Shown: positions 51,143 through 59,265 of the stretch, piece after piece
Position numbering within the stretch: position 1 is the first letter of the stretch
How the letters are laid out: every line of letters begins with the position of its first letter
Assembly (NCBI RefSeq): GCF_022179185.1
Contig: NZ_BPQJ01000012.1
Coordinates: forward strand, 62,001 to 126,000
DNA: 64,000 nucleotides
DNA from: Methylobacterium frigidaeris
GTDB taxonomy: Bacteria > Pseudomonadota > Alphaproteobacteria > Rhizobiales > Beijerinckiaceae
Direction: 5' to 3'
Translations under genes and position numbers: made by a program
Notes under the pieces: model-generated
Told to the model about the DNA's origin: nothing
Database searches by the model: none
What the model saw: the letters and a program-made list of their open reading frames with translations, nothing else

Positions 51143-52378
51143 GTGAGACGGACAGGCGAGCGCTGGCGGGCCCCTTACGGCAGCGATCCGTTCGCGTCGC
51201 GCGGGCGGCTGTTCCCGGAAGGCCCCTCGCCGACCCGCACCGACTTCCAGCGCGACCGCGACCGGATCGTGCATTCGGCCGCCTTCCGGCGCCTCAAGCA
51301 CAAGACGCAGGTCTTCGTCCATCACGAGGGCGATCATTACCGCACCCGTCTGACCCATACGCTGGAGGTGAGCCAGATCGCCCGGGCGCTCGCCCGGGCG
51401 CTCGGCCTCGACGAGGACCTGGCCGAGGCCCTGGCCCTCGCTCACGACCTCGGCCATACCTGCTTCGGCCATACCGGCGAGGATGCCCTCCACGCCTGCA
51501 TGCGCGAGCATGGCGGCTTCGACCACAACGCCCAGGCCCTGCGGCTGGTGACCCGGCTTGAGCGGCGCTACGCCACCTTCGACGGGCTCAACCTGACCTG
51601 GGAGACGCTGGAGGGCCTGGTCAAGCACAACGGCCCGCTCCTGACTCGGGACGGCCGGCCGACGCCGCATTACGCCGAGAGCGGCATCCCGGTGGCGATC
51701 ACCGAGTACAACGCCCTGAACGACCTCGAGCTGTCGACCTTCGCCGGGCCCGAGGCCCAGGTGGCGGCGCTCGCTGACGACATCGCCTACGACGCCCACG
51801 ACCTCGACGATGGGCTGCGGGCCGACCTCTTCGCCCTCGACGACCTGAGGGAGGTACCGTTCCTCGCCGGCCTCCTCGACGAGATTCGACGCACCTATCC
51901 GGGCCTCGAGCGCTCGCGGGTGGTGCACGAGCTCGCCCGCCGGGTCATCACCCGCTTCGTCGAGGACGTGATCGCCGAGGCCGAGCGGCGCCTCTCCGCG
52001 CTGCAGCCCGCTGACGCCGCCGCGATCCGCCACGCCGCGTCCCCGGTGGTCGCGTTCTCTGAGGCGATGGCGGTGGCCGACCGGGACATCAAGACCTTCC
52101 TGTTCGCCCGGATGTACCGGCATCCCGGCGTGATGGCGGTGCGCCAGCGCGCCGCCTCCATCGTCGAGGACCTGTTCTCCACCTTCCGGGGCGACCCGAC
52201 CCGAATGCCGGAGGAGTGGAGCGCCGGCCTCTCCGGCCCCGACGACCCCCGCACCCCGCGCCGCGTCGCCGACTTCATCGCCGGCATGACCGACAATTAC
52301 GCCGTGAGCCAGCACCGCCGTCTGTTTCCGGAAACGCCGGACCTGCACTGGGTGATCTGGCCGGGATTGGAGGGATGA
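51143..52378 (+). CDS. dgt: dGTPase-like HD-domain triphosphohydrolase
   Basis: A 411-residue deoxyguanosinetriphosphate triphosphohydrolase-like protein. The HD metal-binding motif is intact: H in [15 protein letters not shown]101/D102 in [16 protein letters not shown], and a late D in [14 protein letters not shown]. It starts with GTG at 51143 and the N-terminus ([21 protein letters not shown]) is typical. Such enzymes hydrolyse dNTPs to nucleosides and triphosphate, controlling nucleotide pools and sometimes limiting phage. A palindromic repeat follows the stop. Confidence 0.94.
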   Translation: MRRTGERWRAPYGSDPFASRGRLFPEGPSPTRTDFQRDRDRIVHSAAFRRLKHKTQVFVHHEGDHYRTRLTHTLEVSQIARALARALGLDEDLAEALALAHDLGHTCFGHTGEDALHACMREHGGFDHNAQALRLVTRLERRYATFDGLNLTWETLEGLVKHNGPLLTRDGRPTPHYAESGIPVAITEYNALNDLELSTFAGPEAQVAALADDIAYDAHDLDDGLRADLFALDDLREVPFLAGLLDEIRRTYPGLERSRVVHELARRVITRFVEDVIAEAERRLSALQPADAAAIRHAASPVVAFSEAMAVADRDIKTFLFARMYRHPGVMAVRQRAASIVEDLFSTFRGDPTRMPEEWSAGLSGPDDPRTPRRVADFIAGMTDNYAVSQHRRLFPETPDLHWVIWPGLEG

Positions 52379-52430
52379 GGGGGCGTCTTGACCCTCTCCA
52401 GTCACCGCCTCCGCGTCATCTCGTCCTCGA

Positions 52431-52538
52431 CCTCATCCTGAGGTGCCTGCAAAGCGGGCTTGGACGGAGGGCTCCAGCAACGTCGAGACTTCTGGAGCCC
52501 TCCTTCGAGGCTCGCTTCGTTCGCACCCCAGGATGAGG
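52431..52538. repeat. Palindromic REP-like element
   Basis: A 108-bp imperfect palindrome between convergent dgt and GNAT genes. Outer arms CCTCATCCTGAGGTGC (52431-52446) and its near complement (52523-52538), and inner arms around GGAGGGCTCCAG/CTGGAGCCCTCC, form a nested hairpin. Its sequence is of the dispersed palindromic type known in Methylobacterium and Bradyrhizobium genomes, recognised from memory. It may act as a bidirectional terminator. Confidence 0.7.
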
Positions 52539-52594
52539 CCGAGGAAGGGACAAAACGATATCGGGCAATCGCCCGCCGTTGTGTCGGGATCCGG

Positions 52595-53017
52595 TCAAGT
52601 CTCGGCAATCACCTTCTGCAAGCAGACCGAGTTGGTGTCGCGATATCCCAGGTGGTCGTAGAAGCCGAGCACCCCCGCGTTCTCCCGGCGCACCAGCAGC
52701 TGCACCTTCCAGACCCCGCGCGACGCCAGCCAGGCCTCCGCCGCCTCGACCATCCGCCGCCCGAGCCCGCTGCTTTGCTGCTCGGGCGCCACCGCGACGT
52801 AGTAGAGCCAGCCCCGATGCCCATCCTCGCCGGCCATCGCGCTGGCGAGGACGCGGCCCTCGACCTCCGCCACCAGCACGGTACCGTGTTCTCCGCGCCG
52901 GGCAAAGGCGATGTCGGTGGCCGGGTCGTTCCAGGGGCGAGCCACCCCGGCAGCGTGCCACAGGGCGATCACCGCCGGCACGTCGGCATCCTCGATCTCG
53001 CGGATCGTCGGCGTCAT
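52595..53017 (-). CDS. GNAT-family N-acetyltransferase
   Basis: A 140-residue acetyltransferase with one GNAT domain. The acetyl-CoA binding loop is Q-x-x-G-x-G/A type (EQQSSGLGRRMVEAA, residues 84-98), preceded by the beta-4 strand YYVAVAP and followed by the beta-5 strand KVQLLVRRENAGVLGFYDHLGY. YpeA/RimI-like length. Substrate (protein N-terminus, amino acid or antibiotic) cannot be told. It sits at the edge of the decayed accessory zone. Confidence 0.88.
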   Translation of the reverse strand: MTPTIREIEDADVPAVIALWHAAGVARPWNDPATDIAFARRGEHGTVLVAEVEGRVLASAMAGEDGHRGWLYYVAVAPEQQSSGLGRRMVEAAEAWLASRGVWKVQLLVRRENAGVLGFYDHLGYRDTNSVCLQKVIAET

Positions 53018-53225
53018 GCGAGTCTCTCTTCCACGGCTCTCGCCTCTGAATACCGGCTCGCCGAGGCCAGCCCGGCGGGGCGACGGACGCCCTTACACCA
53101 TCGATGAGGACTTCCGGAATGCGCTGACCGGTCGGCCTGTCGATCCAAACGCGCCGGCAAGCGCGCTTCGTGCTGGCGTCAGCGCCGGAGTTCGCGTTCG
53201 CGGTAGGCTCGGGACATCCCGGGGC

Positions 53226-53834
53226 CGGCTGCAGGGCGGCGAGGTCGTCGGCCGCCCGCGAGGCTTGGATGGCGGCGTGACTGAATACGCGCGGGTCCGC
53301 CTGCAGGAGCGGCGCCCAGGATGCGCCGTAGGCCGCGTGGTCCGGGTGGGGCGTGCACACGACGCCGAGGTCTGCCAGCACGAAGGCGGCGCCGAACCGG
53401 CTGGTGAGGTGGTGGGCGAGCGTGCCCGCGTAGCCCGCATGTTCGTGGAACGCGGCGCAGGGCGGAAGCTGGATCGTGTCGGTGGCTGGGACGGTGCAGG
53501 CGCGGGCGCCGCCTTCGTTGATGTGGGCGCCGGTGGCAGCGACGAAGGCGTCGAGGGCCGGCAGGGGCAGTAGACGACGACATGCTGCTGGGGGCATCGG
53601 CGGCCGGCGGGGCTGTGTCGACCTGGGCGGCGTTGAAGATGCAGGCGGCGCGGACGACGAAGGGGGCGCTGTCGGTCGTATCGATATCGCCTATCCCGGT
53701 GCGGACGCTGCGGGGTAGTTCCTTGTAGAACAGCACCAGCGTGCGTCGGGGTAGCCGTGCGCCTGCGCTGCGCACCACAGCGCCAGGACATTCAGTCCGC
53801 GGTAGCGGCGGTCGGTGCGGGCATTGCGCGGCAT
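53226..53834 (-). pseudogene. ArdC-like antirestriction metallopeptidase remnant
   Basis: Parts of an ArdC (DUF1738 plus zincin-like) protein are spread over three frames on the minus strand. They run in order: TDRRYRGLNVLALWCAAQAHGY from 53834, then PFVVRAACIFNAAQVDT, then LDAFVAATGAHINEGGARAC and IQLPPCAAF with YAGTLAHHLTSRFGAAF. At least two frameshifts separate these pieces, and an internal deletion has removed the HExxH zinc motif (AHHLTS directly joins RFGAAF). ArdC genes belong to plasmids and integrative elements, so this is a relic of mobile DNA. Confidence 0.75.
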
Positions 53835-53885
53835 GGGGTCGGCGCCGTGCCAGGTCTGGCGCGTCCATCGTCGCGGCGGATGGTG

Positions 53886-54098
53886 CAGCTCCTCCTGATG
53901 GACGGTGACTGCCGGGGAGCTGGATGGGCGCTGCCCCGATACCTTCGTGGCCGCGTCCCCGAGATCGGGCGTGCGATGGCGAAGGTGCAGGCCTTCACGG
54001 CGATCGTGCGAGGGCAGGATCAGGCCCGGGTCCGGGGCGTGGTTGGAGCGCTGTCACGGTGGCCCGCCGAGCGGACGGGCGGAGGGGTGGAGGCTTGA
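53886..54098 (+). pseudogene. Possible transposase fragment
   Basis: A frame containing VPEIGRAMAKVQAFTAIVRG resembles the middle part of ISL3-type transposases. There is no start, catalytic triad or inverted repeat, and the match is weak. It adjoins the ArdC remnant. Confidence 0.3.
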
Positions 54099-54304
54099 TC
54101 GGGCCGTTGCCGGTGAGGTCGGCCGACGGCGTCGATCCGGTTGGCCGCCCCGATCGCGCATGCGCCCGAGCCCGGGGGTGAGAACCGCCCGGTCACGAAG
54201 CCGCGAGAGGACGGCATGGGGTCCACCAAGCCTGAACCGGGTCCAGTCCACCGGCGTTGTTCGACCTTGAGGAAACCCTTCCTTTGCAATCAGGAGATGG
54301 TGCC

Positions 54305-54844
54305 ATGAGGCATCTCGTTCTCGCGTCCGCGCTCGCCGCCGGCGCCCTCGCCCTGTCCACGGCGGGGGCCGATGCCCGCGGCTTCGGCGGTGGCGGCGGC
54401 TTCCGGGGCGGCGGTTTCGGCGGTGGCGGCTTCCATGGCGGCGGCTTCGGCGGGGCCGGGTTCCGGGGTGGCGGCTTCGGCGGCGGCTTCCGGGGTGCGG
54501 GCCTGGGCGGCGGCTTCCGCGGAGCCGGCCTCGGCGCGGGCTATCGCGGCGTCGGCTTCGGGGGTGGGTACCGGGGTGGCTACGGCGGCTACCGGGGCGT
54601 CGGGTTCGGCGGCTACCGGGGTGGCTACGGCGGGTATCGCGGCTACGGCTATCGCGGCGGTTACGGCTACGGCCGCGGCCTCGGCTACGGGCTGGCTGGG
54701 GTCGGCCTCGGTCTCGGGCTCGGCTACGGCCTCTCCAACGTCGGCTATTATGGCGCGTATGGCGGCACTTATGGCGGCTGCGGACCCTACGCCACTTACG
54801 ATGACTTCTACGGGACCTGCGTTTCGTACGGCTACGGCTACTGA
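54305..54844 (+). CDS. Secreted glycine-rich repeat protein
   Basis: A 179-residue protein with a signal peptide (VLASALAAGALALSTAGADA) and then almost entirely GGG[FY] repeats (GGGFRGGGFGGGGFHGG, later GGYRGGYGGY), ending with a short segment containing two cysteines (GGCGPYATYDDFYGTCVSYG). Good ribosome site (CAGGAG) before the ATG at 54305. Glycine-rich cell-surface proteins of this type are common in Methylobacterium; role unknown, probably envelope structure. Base composition is skewed by the repeats. Confidence 0.8.
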   Translation: MRHLVLASALAAGALALSTAGADARGFGGGGGFRGGGFGGGGFHGGGFGGAGFRGGGFGGGFRGAGLGGGFRGAGLGAGYRGVGFGGGYRGGYGGYRGVGFGGYRGGYGGYRGYGYRGGYGYGRGLGYGLAGVGLGLGLGYGLSNVGYYGAYGGTYGGCGPYATYDDFYGTCVSYGYGY

Positions 54845-54925
54845 GGCGAGGGGCGGCTCGCCCGCGTTATGAGTCGGGGCCGGGCGGCTGCGCCCGGCCC
54901 GTTGTCGGGCCCACGGAGGGACGCC

Positions 54926-55102
54926 ATGGCCGATTCACCCAAGCCGGGAACGCTCAAGCCGGGGGACAAGGCGGATCCCGGCACGCCCGGCACCGGCGAG
55001 AACCTCTGCCCTCGTTGTGCCGGCACCGGCCGGATCGAGGGTGAGCCCTGCCCGGACTGCGCCGGCACCGGCACGGTGACCGAGCCGATCGGCGGGGCCT
55101 GA
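54926..55102 (+). CDS. Small DnaJ-type zinc-finger protein
   Basis: A 58-residue protein with two CxxCxGxG units (CPRCAGTGRIEG and CPDCAGTG), the pattern of the DnaJ cysteine-rich domain, which would bind one zinc ion. The N-terminal half is Pro/Lys/Gly-rich and likely disordered. Start MADSPKP at 54926 is preferred to an upstream Met in a GC-only stretch. May act as a small chaperone-like or redox protein. Confidence 0.72.
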   Translation: MADSPKPGTLKPGDKADPGTPGTGENLCPRCAGTGRIEGEPCPDCAGTGTVTEPIGGA

Positions 55103-55134
55103 GAGCACGCGTCCAAGGCGCCGAAACGAGACCG

Positions 55135-55362
55135 TCAGGGCGCCAGGATGATCTCCGCCAACGCCAGGGCCTTGGCGAGGGCCGCCTCGGTCTTCGGCGT
55201 CGGCGGCGCCGGCACCTGGGCTTCGCGCCGCAGCGCCTCCAGCACCGCCTCCCGCGCGTGCGGGTCGCGCTCCGCCCGCTCGCGCAGAAGGGCGGTCACG
55301 ATCAGCTCGAGGGCCCCCAGGCGCGCCTCGACGTCGTCCTCGAAGGTGAGCGGCGCGCTCAT
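55135..55362 (-). CDS. Hypothetical helical protein
   Basis: A 75-residue, mostly helical protein (VEARLGALELIVTALLRERAERD, ALAKALALAEIILAP). Start MSAPLTF at 55362 has GGGGG eight bases upstream. It resembles a small dimerising helical bundle. Its role is unknown. It is separate from the lprI gene that ends downstream of it on the map (55434). Confidence 0.55.
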   Translation of the reverse strand: MSAPLTFEDDVEARLGALELIVTALLRERAERDPHAREAVLEALRREAQVPAPPTPKTEAALAKALALAEIILAP

Positions 55363-55433
55363 CGGCAATCCCCCTGGTGATGTCCGCGCCGGCTCACGGC
55401 CTCACGCCCGACGCTCGTCACCCGTACGACCCA

Positions 55434-55916
55434 TCACTCTTGCAACTCGTCGATCCGCGCCGCGAGAAGCCGAATCTTGCACGACGAGGCGAGTTGCCCC
55501 GCCGCCGAGCCGCCATGATAGTCGAAGTCGTAGAGGCTGTCGCAGTGGCGCCGGAAATATTCCTCCCAGGCGCCTTGCGCCGCCAGGAAAGCCTTGCGCC
55601 AGTTCTCCGAGTCCTCGCGTCCGGCGAGGCTGCCGGGGCTCGGTGGCCGGGTGGCGACCGCCGCGATGGCGGCGAGCTTGCGCTCCACCAGCGTCCCGAG
55701 GCGCTCCCGCAATGCCTTGGCGGCATCGTCCAGGCACGCCCCCTTCTGGTATTCCGGCAGCGCTTTGCCGGTGCAGGCGCGGATGGTGGCCGCCGCGGTG
55801 ACGGGCTTGTCCCGGGGAGCGGCCGCCCGGGCCGGGGCGGAGGCCGCCATGAGGGCAAGGATCACGGCAGGGATGAGGGCGAGCGCGAGGCCCGCCCCGC
55901 CTTGTCCGCACCTCAT
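55434..55916 (-). CDS. LprI-like (DUF1311) secreted protein
   Basis: A 160-residue protein with a signal peptide (LALIPAVILALMAASAPARA). The DUF1311/LprI signature is at residues 100-150: WRKAFLAAQGAWEEYFRRHC and SCKIRLLAARIDEL, with cysteines that form disulfides in the family. LprI of Mycobacterium inhibits lysozyme. The start at 55916 overlaps the stop of the small membrane protein by four bases (ATGA) and is preferred over an upstream Met. It is the last gene of an apparent mucR-small protein-lprI operon. Confidence 0.78.
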   Translation of the reverse strand: MRCGQGGAGLALALIPAVILALMAASAPARAAAPRDKPVTAAATIRACTGKALPEYQKGACLDDAAKALRERLGTLVERKLAAIAAVATRPPSPGSLAGREDSENWRKAFLAAQGAWEEYFRRHCDSLYDFDYHGGSAAGQLASSCKIRLLAARIDELQE

Positions 55917-56059
55917 CCGAGCCAATGCCCCAGCCAGTCGCCGCCGGCCAGCGCGACGCCGACCGTCGCTATGGCGGCGCCGGTCAGGACCAGCAGCACC
56001 TGCTCGCGCGACGGCAAGCGGCGTCCGCGCGCCTGCCGCCAGGGATTGGCCAGCGCCAT
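55913..56059 (-). CDS. Small single-pass membrane protein
   Basis: A 48-residue protein. A basic N-terminus (NPWRQARGRRLPSREQ) precedes one membrane segment (VLLVLTGAAIATVGVALAGG). Its ATG comes one base after the mucR stop and its stop overlaps the lprI start by ATGA, so tight coupling supports it as a real gene. Function unknown; possibly an envelope accessory to LprI. Confidence 0.65.
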   Translation of the reverse strand: MALANPWRQARGRRLPSREQVLLVLTGAAIATVGVALAGGDWLGHWLG

Positions 56060-56060
56060 C

Positions 56061-56594
56061 CTACTCGGCCGCGGCTTTGCGCGAGCGCCGCCGCGGGGCG
56101 GGCTTCTCCTCCGGGACCTCGGGCGCCGCGGGGGCCGGCTCGTCGACGACCTCTTGGGCGGCCGCCTGGGCTGCCGCCATAGCGTCGCGCCGGCGCTGCC
56201 CGAGGCCGAGGCTCTTGGCCAGCGCCGAGCGCTGGGCGGCGTAGCTCGCCGCGACCATCGGGTAATCGTGCGGCAGACCGAACTTCTGGCGGTACTCGGC
56301 GGGGGTCAGGCCCTGCGAGGTAAGGTGGCGCTTCAGCGAGCGGTAGGGCTTGCCGTCGAGGAAGCTGATCAGGTGGTCGGGCGTGACCGACTTGCGGATC
56401 TGCGCCGGAGTCGCCCGGGTCTCCTCGACCGCCGGCGCCGCCGGCTGGCCAAGCGCAGCCAGGGACGCGTGCACCGACGCGATCAATCCCGGCAGATCCG
56501 CCACCTGAAGATTGTTGTTCGCGACATAGGACGAGACGATGTCGGCCGCGAGGCCGACGAACTCAGACTGCTGCTCCAGGTTGACGTCCGGCAC
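56061..56594 (-). CDS. MucR/Ros-family regulator lacking zinc ligands
   Basis: A 177-residue transcriptional regulator starting at a GTG (56594); a longer frame exists but lacks family sequence. The N-terminal oligomerisation region is NLEQQSEFVGLAADIVSSYV. The DNA-binding region is LISFLDGKPYRSLKRHLTSQGLTPAEYRQKFGLPHDYPMVA (in pieces). Where MucR/Ros proteins have the first Cys and the last His of the Cys2His2 finger, this protein has Phe and Gln, so zinc is probably not bound. A basic tail (APRRRSRKAAAE) may add DNA contacts. MucR proteins control exopolysaccharide and envelope genes. Confidence 0.88.
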   Translation of the reverse strand: MPDVNLEQQSEFVGLAADIVSSYVANNNLQVADLPGLIASVHASLAALGQPAAPAVEETRATPAQIRKSVTPDHLISFLDGKPYRSLKRHLTSQGLTPAEYRQKFGLPHDYPMVAASYAAQRSALAKSLGLGQRRRDAMAAAQAAAQEVVDEPAPAAPEVPEEKPAPRRRSRKAAAE

Positions 56595-56969
56595 GAGGTT
56601 CCATCCCGATCTGAGCAACCCGGTTCGCTCCGAGTCGTCCAGGCATATCGGGCGCAGCGCGCCTTCATCAAGTGAAACCGTACCATCTCCAAGGAAAAAC
56701 TGTGTATCACGGGCGACCAATGGCTTCTTCCGACCGGTCTTCGTCGGACCGCCGGCGGTCGCGCCGTTGGTCACGCACCGCACGCCCGACCTGTTGCACC
56801 GCCCCCGTCGCCGCCTCAGCCTTCACGGTCGGACAGCGAGACCGGTACGGCCGACCGCCGGCCCGCCTAAACCTTCCGGGGACCAGAGCCAGCCCGGATT
56901 GATCCGCCCCGAAGGCCGACATCCGGAGTTCCGCTGCCGCACCGCCTGCGATCGTCCCGCAAGAAAGCC

Positions 56970-56998
56970 TTGACCGGCCCGGCGAACCGGCCTATCTG
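56970..56998 (+). promoter_or_regulatory. Sigma-70 promoter of tRNA-Gln
   Basis: TTGACC (56970-56975), a 17-base spacer, and TATCTG (56993-56998), about 75 bases before the tRNA 5' end. Confidence 0.7.
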
Positions 56999-57074
56999 CA
57001 CCGCACCCGAGGCGGTGACGCGCCACCCCGGACAGACGGATCCCTCCTCTGATCCAAAGCGCGGAACGCCCCGT

Positions 57075-57148
57075 TGGGGGATAGTTTAACGGTAGAACAG
57101 CGGACTCTGACTCCGTTAGTCGTGGTTCGAATCCACGTCCCCCAGCCA
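57075..57148 (+). tRNA. tRNA-Gln (anticodon CTG)
   Basis: A 74-base cloverleaf with encoded CCA. The acceptor stem TGGGGGA pairs with TCCCCCA, the anticodon loop CTCTGAC gives anticodon CTG (glutamine), and the T-arm has GGTTCGAATCC. A recombinase remnant begins within 90 bases downstream, so its 3' end was probably an attachment site. Confidence 0.95.
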
Positions 57149-57230
57149 CTCGGCAACTTGAAGCACTCCAGGCATTCGACAATTCGCTGAACCGCCCTGC
57201 GGTCGGAGTGCGCTGCTGCACAGGCCGTCC

Positions 57231-57540
57231 GTGGCACGGTGGGAGCGCGGTGTGAGTTCGGTCGCCAACGTCGACCAGCGCGGACGCACCTTCCAACTTT
57301 CGGCACCGTGTTCCAGCCGACCTGCGGCGACGCCTGGGCCGCGACGAACTCTTGCGCAGCCTCGCCACAGGCGACATCCGCAGCGCCAAGTTCCGGCCTG
57401 TAGGATACACGTGGCGGCGGAAGAGCTGTTCTCGACCCTGCGCGCCACGCCGATGCTGACCGGCGATCAGGCCGCCCGGGTCGTCCGGGACTTCTACGAC
57501 CTCATCCTGACGGACGAGAACGCCAGCCGGCTTACCCGTG
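57231..57540 (+). pseudogene. Tyrosine recombinase (integrase) N-terminal remnant
   Basis: Three pieces in two frames give the start of a phage-type integrase: VSSVANVDQRGRTFQ, then after a shift FRHRVPADLRRRLGRDELL and RSLATGDIRSAKFR, then back in the first frame AAEELFSTLRATPMLTGDQA and VVRDFYDLILTDEN. The catalytic domain (R...HxxR...Y) is missing; the sequence stops where the ISL3 transposase tail lies. Its place right after tRNA-Gln shows an element once integrated here. Confidence 0.8.
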
Positions 57541-57614
57541 CCCCCGCACGAGGCCGTGCGCGAGGTCCAGGTCATCCAACAGGCTCTCCCGCGTTCGTGG
57601 TGCATCTGTAGCGG

Positions 57615-57760
57615 TCATGCCGCCAGCACCCGGGCGCGCAGCAGGTCGAGCTTGGCGCAACCATACATCGTTCGCTTCAGCGTCTTCACCCGGTTGATCT
57701 GCCCCTCCACCGGGTTCGTGCTCCATGGCAGCGCGAGCGCGGCCTCCATATCGGGCGCCG
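57615..57760 (-). mobile_element. ISL3-family transposase, C-terminal fragment
   Basis: About 47 codons read LPWSTNPVEGQINRVKTLKR and TMYGCAKLDLLRARVLAA, then stop. WSTxxVEGxxNRxKxxKRxMYGxA is the conserved end of ISL3 transposases. The rest of the gene is missing and no terminal inverted repeat is seen. Confidence 0.88.
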
Positions 57761-57831
57761 GTCATCCCGATAGGAGGCGGGCCGGCACTCCTCGCGGTGG
57801 CAGCGGCCGCCCCAGGCAGGCGGCCGCGCCC

Positions 57832-59247
57832 TCACCCCCGATACATCACCCGCGGCTCCGCCAGGATCGGCCAGGGATGGGACGCCTCGTAGGCGCGCGA
57901 CGCCGCGAGCACCGCCGCATCCGCCCCCATCGGGCCGACGATCTGCAGGCCGACCGGCAGGCCGGCTTGCGTCAGCCCGCAGGGCACGCTCGCAGCCGGC
58001 TGGCCGGTGAGGTTGAAGGGGTAGGAGAACGGGGTCCAGTTCAGCCAGTCGTCGCCGAACCGACCGTCCGGCGGCGTCAGGTTGCCGGCGGTGAAGGCGG
58101 GGGTCGCGAGGGACGGGGTCAGGAGCAGGTCATAGGTCTGGTGGAAGCGCGCCATGGCGGTGAACAGCGCGCCGCGGGCGTTGAGGGCGGCGACGAAATC
58201 CGGCGCCGCGATTTGCCGCCCGCGCTCGGCCGCCGCCCGCAGGGCCGGCTCGACGAGACCGCGCCGCTCCTCCGGGATCGCCCGCAGCACGCACCAGGCG
58301 CCGACGAGCCAGATCCCGTTCAGGGTCTCGACCGGGTCGGAAAAGCCCGGATCGGCTTCTTCCACGATCGCGCCGAGTTCGGCGAAGCGCCGAGCCGCCG
58401 CCTCGGTCAGGCGCGCCACCTCGGGATCGATGGTGGTGGCGAAGCCGAGGCGGGGGCTCCAGGCGACGCGCAGGCCCCGAACCCCGCCCTCCAGGCCGGC
58501 GAGATAGTCCGGCGGCTCGGCGAGGAAGGCCGCCATGTCGCGGGAATCGGGCCGGGCGATGGCCTGCATCATCAGGGCGGAATCGCGCACGCCGCGGGTC
58601 ATCGGCCCGAGATGCGCCACCGGCCCGAAGGGCGAGGGCGGGAAGGCCGGCACCCGGCCGTAGGAGGGTTTGAGCCCGTAGATGCCGCAGAAGGCGGCCG
58701 GAATGCGGATCGAGCCCGCCCCGTCGGTGCCGATATGCAGGAGGCCGAGATTGAGCGCCGCCGCCGCCGCGGCCCCGGCCGAGGAGCCGCCGGTGGTCGT
58801 CCGCGTGTCCCAGGGGTTGCGGGTCGAGCCGGTCTGGGTCGAATCGCCGAGGCCCTTCCAGCCGAATTCCGGCATCGTGGTCTTAGCGAGCGGGATGGCG
58901 CCGGCCTCGAGGAGCCGGTCGACGATGGGGGCGTTCTCGGTGGCGGGCGTGTCGGGGGTGGTGAGCGAGCCGCGGCGCATCGGATGGCCGGCCCAGGCGA
59001 TGTTGTCCTTGACCGTGAAGGTCACGCCGTCGAGGGGGCCGAGGGGCTCGCCCCTGGCCCACCGGGCCTCGGAGGCCGCCGCCTTCTCCATCGCGCCGTC
59101 GCGGTCGACCAGCACGAAGGCGTCGAGGTCCGGTCCGAACCGGTCGATGCGTGCGAGGGCATCCGACACCGCCTCCCGCGGCGAGAGTGTGCGGTCGCGG
59201 TAGGCGTGGAGCGTCGCGGTGCCGTCGAGGTCGCGGATCTCGGTCAT
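57832..59247 (-). CDS. Amidase signature family enzyme
   Basis: A 471-residue amidase. The Ser-cisSer-Lys triad is present: K80 (TFTVKDN), S155 in TTGGSSAGAAAAAALN, and S179 in GTDGAGSIRIPAAF. GPMTRGVRD and the ending VGLQIVGP are typical. Members hydrolyse aryl or aliphatic amides, nitrile-derived amides or act as GatA; the lack of gatB/gatC nearby and the sequence favour a catabolic amidase. It lies 18 bases after the CrtQ-like glycosyltransferase gene and may be the last gene of that operon. Confidence 0.92.
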   Translation of the reverse strand: MTEIRDLDGTATLHAYRDRTLSPREAVSDALARIDRFGPDLDAFVLVDRDGAMEKAAASEARWARGEPLGPLDGVTFTVKDNIAWAGHPMRRGSLTTPDTPATENAPIVDRLLEAGAIPLAKTTMPEFGWKGLGDSTQTGSTRNPWDTRTTTGGSSAGAAAAAALNLGLLHIGTDGAGSIRIPAAFCGIYGLKPSYGRVPAFPPSPFGPVAHLGPMTRGVRDSALMMQAIARPDSRDMAAFLAEPPDYLAGLEGGVRGLRVAWSPRLGFATTIDPEVARLTEAAARRFAELGAIVEEADPGFSDPVETLNGIWLVGAWCVLRAIPEERRGLVEPALRAAAERGRQIAAPDFVAALNARGALFTAMARFHQTYDLLLTPSLATPAFTAGNLTPPDGRFGDDWLNWTPFSYPFNLTGQPAASVPCGLTQAGLPVGLQIVGPMGADAAVLAASRAYEASHPWPILAEPRVMYRG

Positions 59248-59265
59248 GCTGTCTCTCTCATCAAC

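Noticed and set aside
56595..56783. Upstream Met as the MucR start
   Set aside because: The first 60 residues of that frame lack MucR similarity; the GTG at 56594 begins the conserved part.
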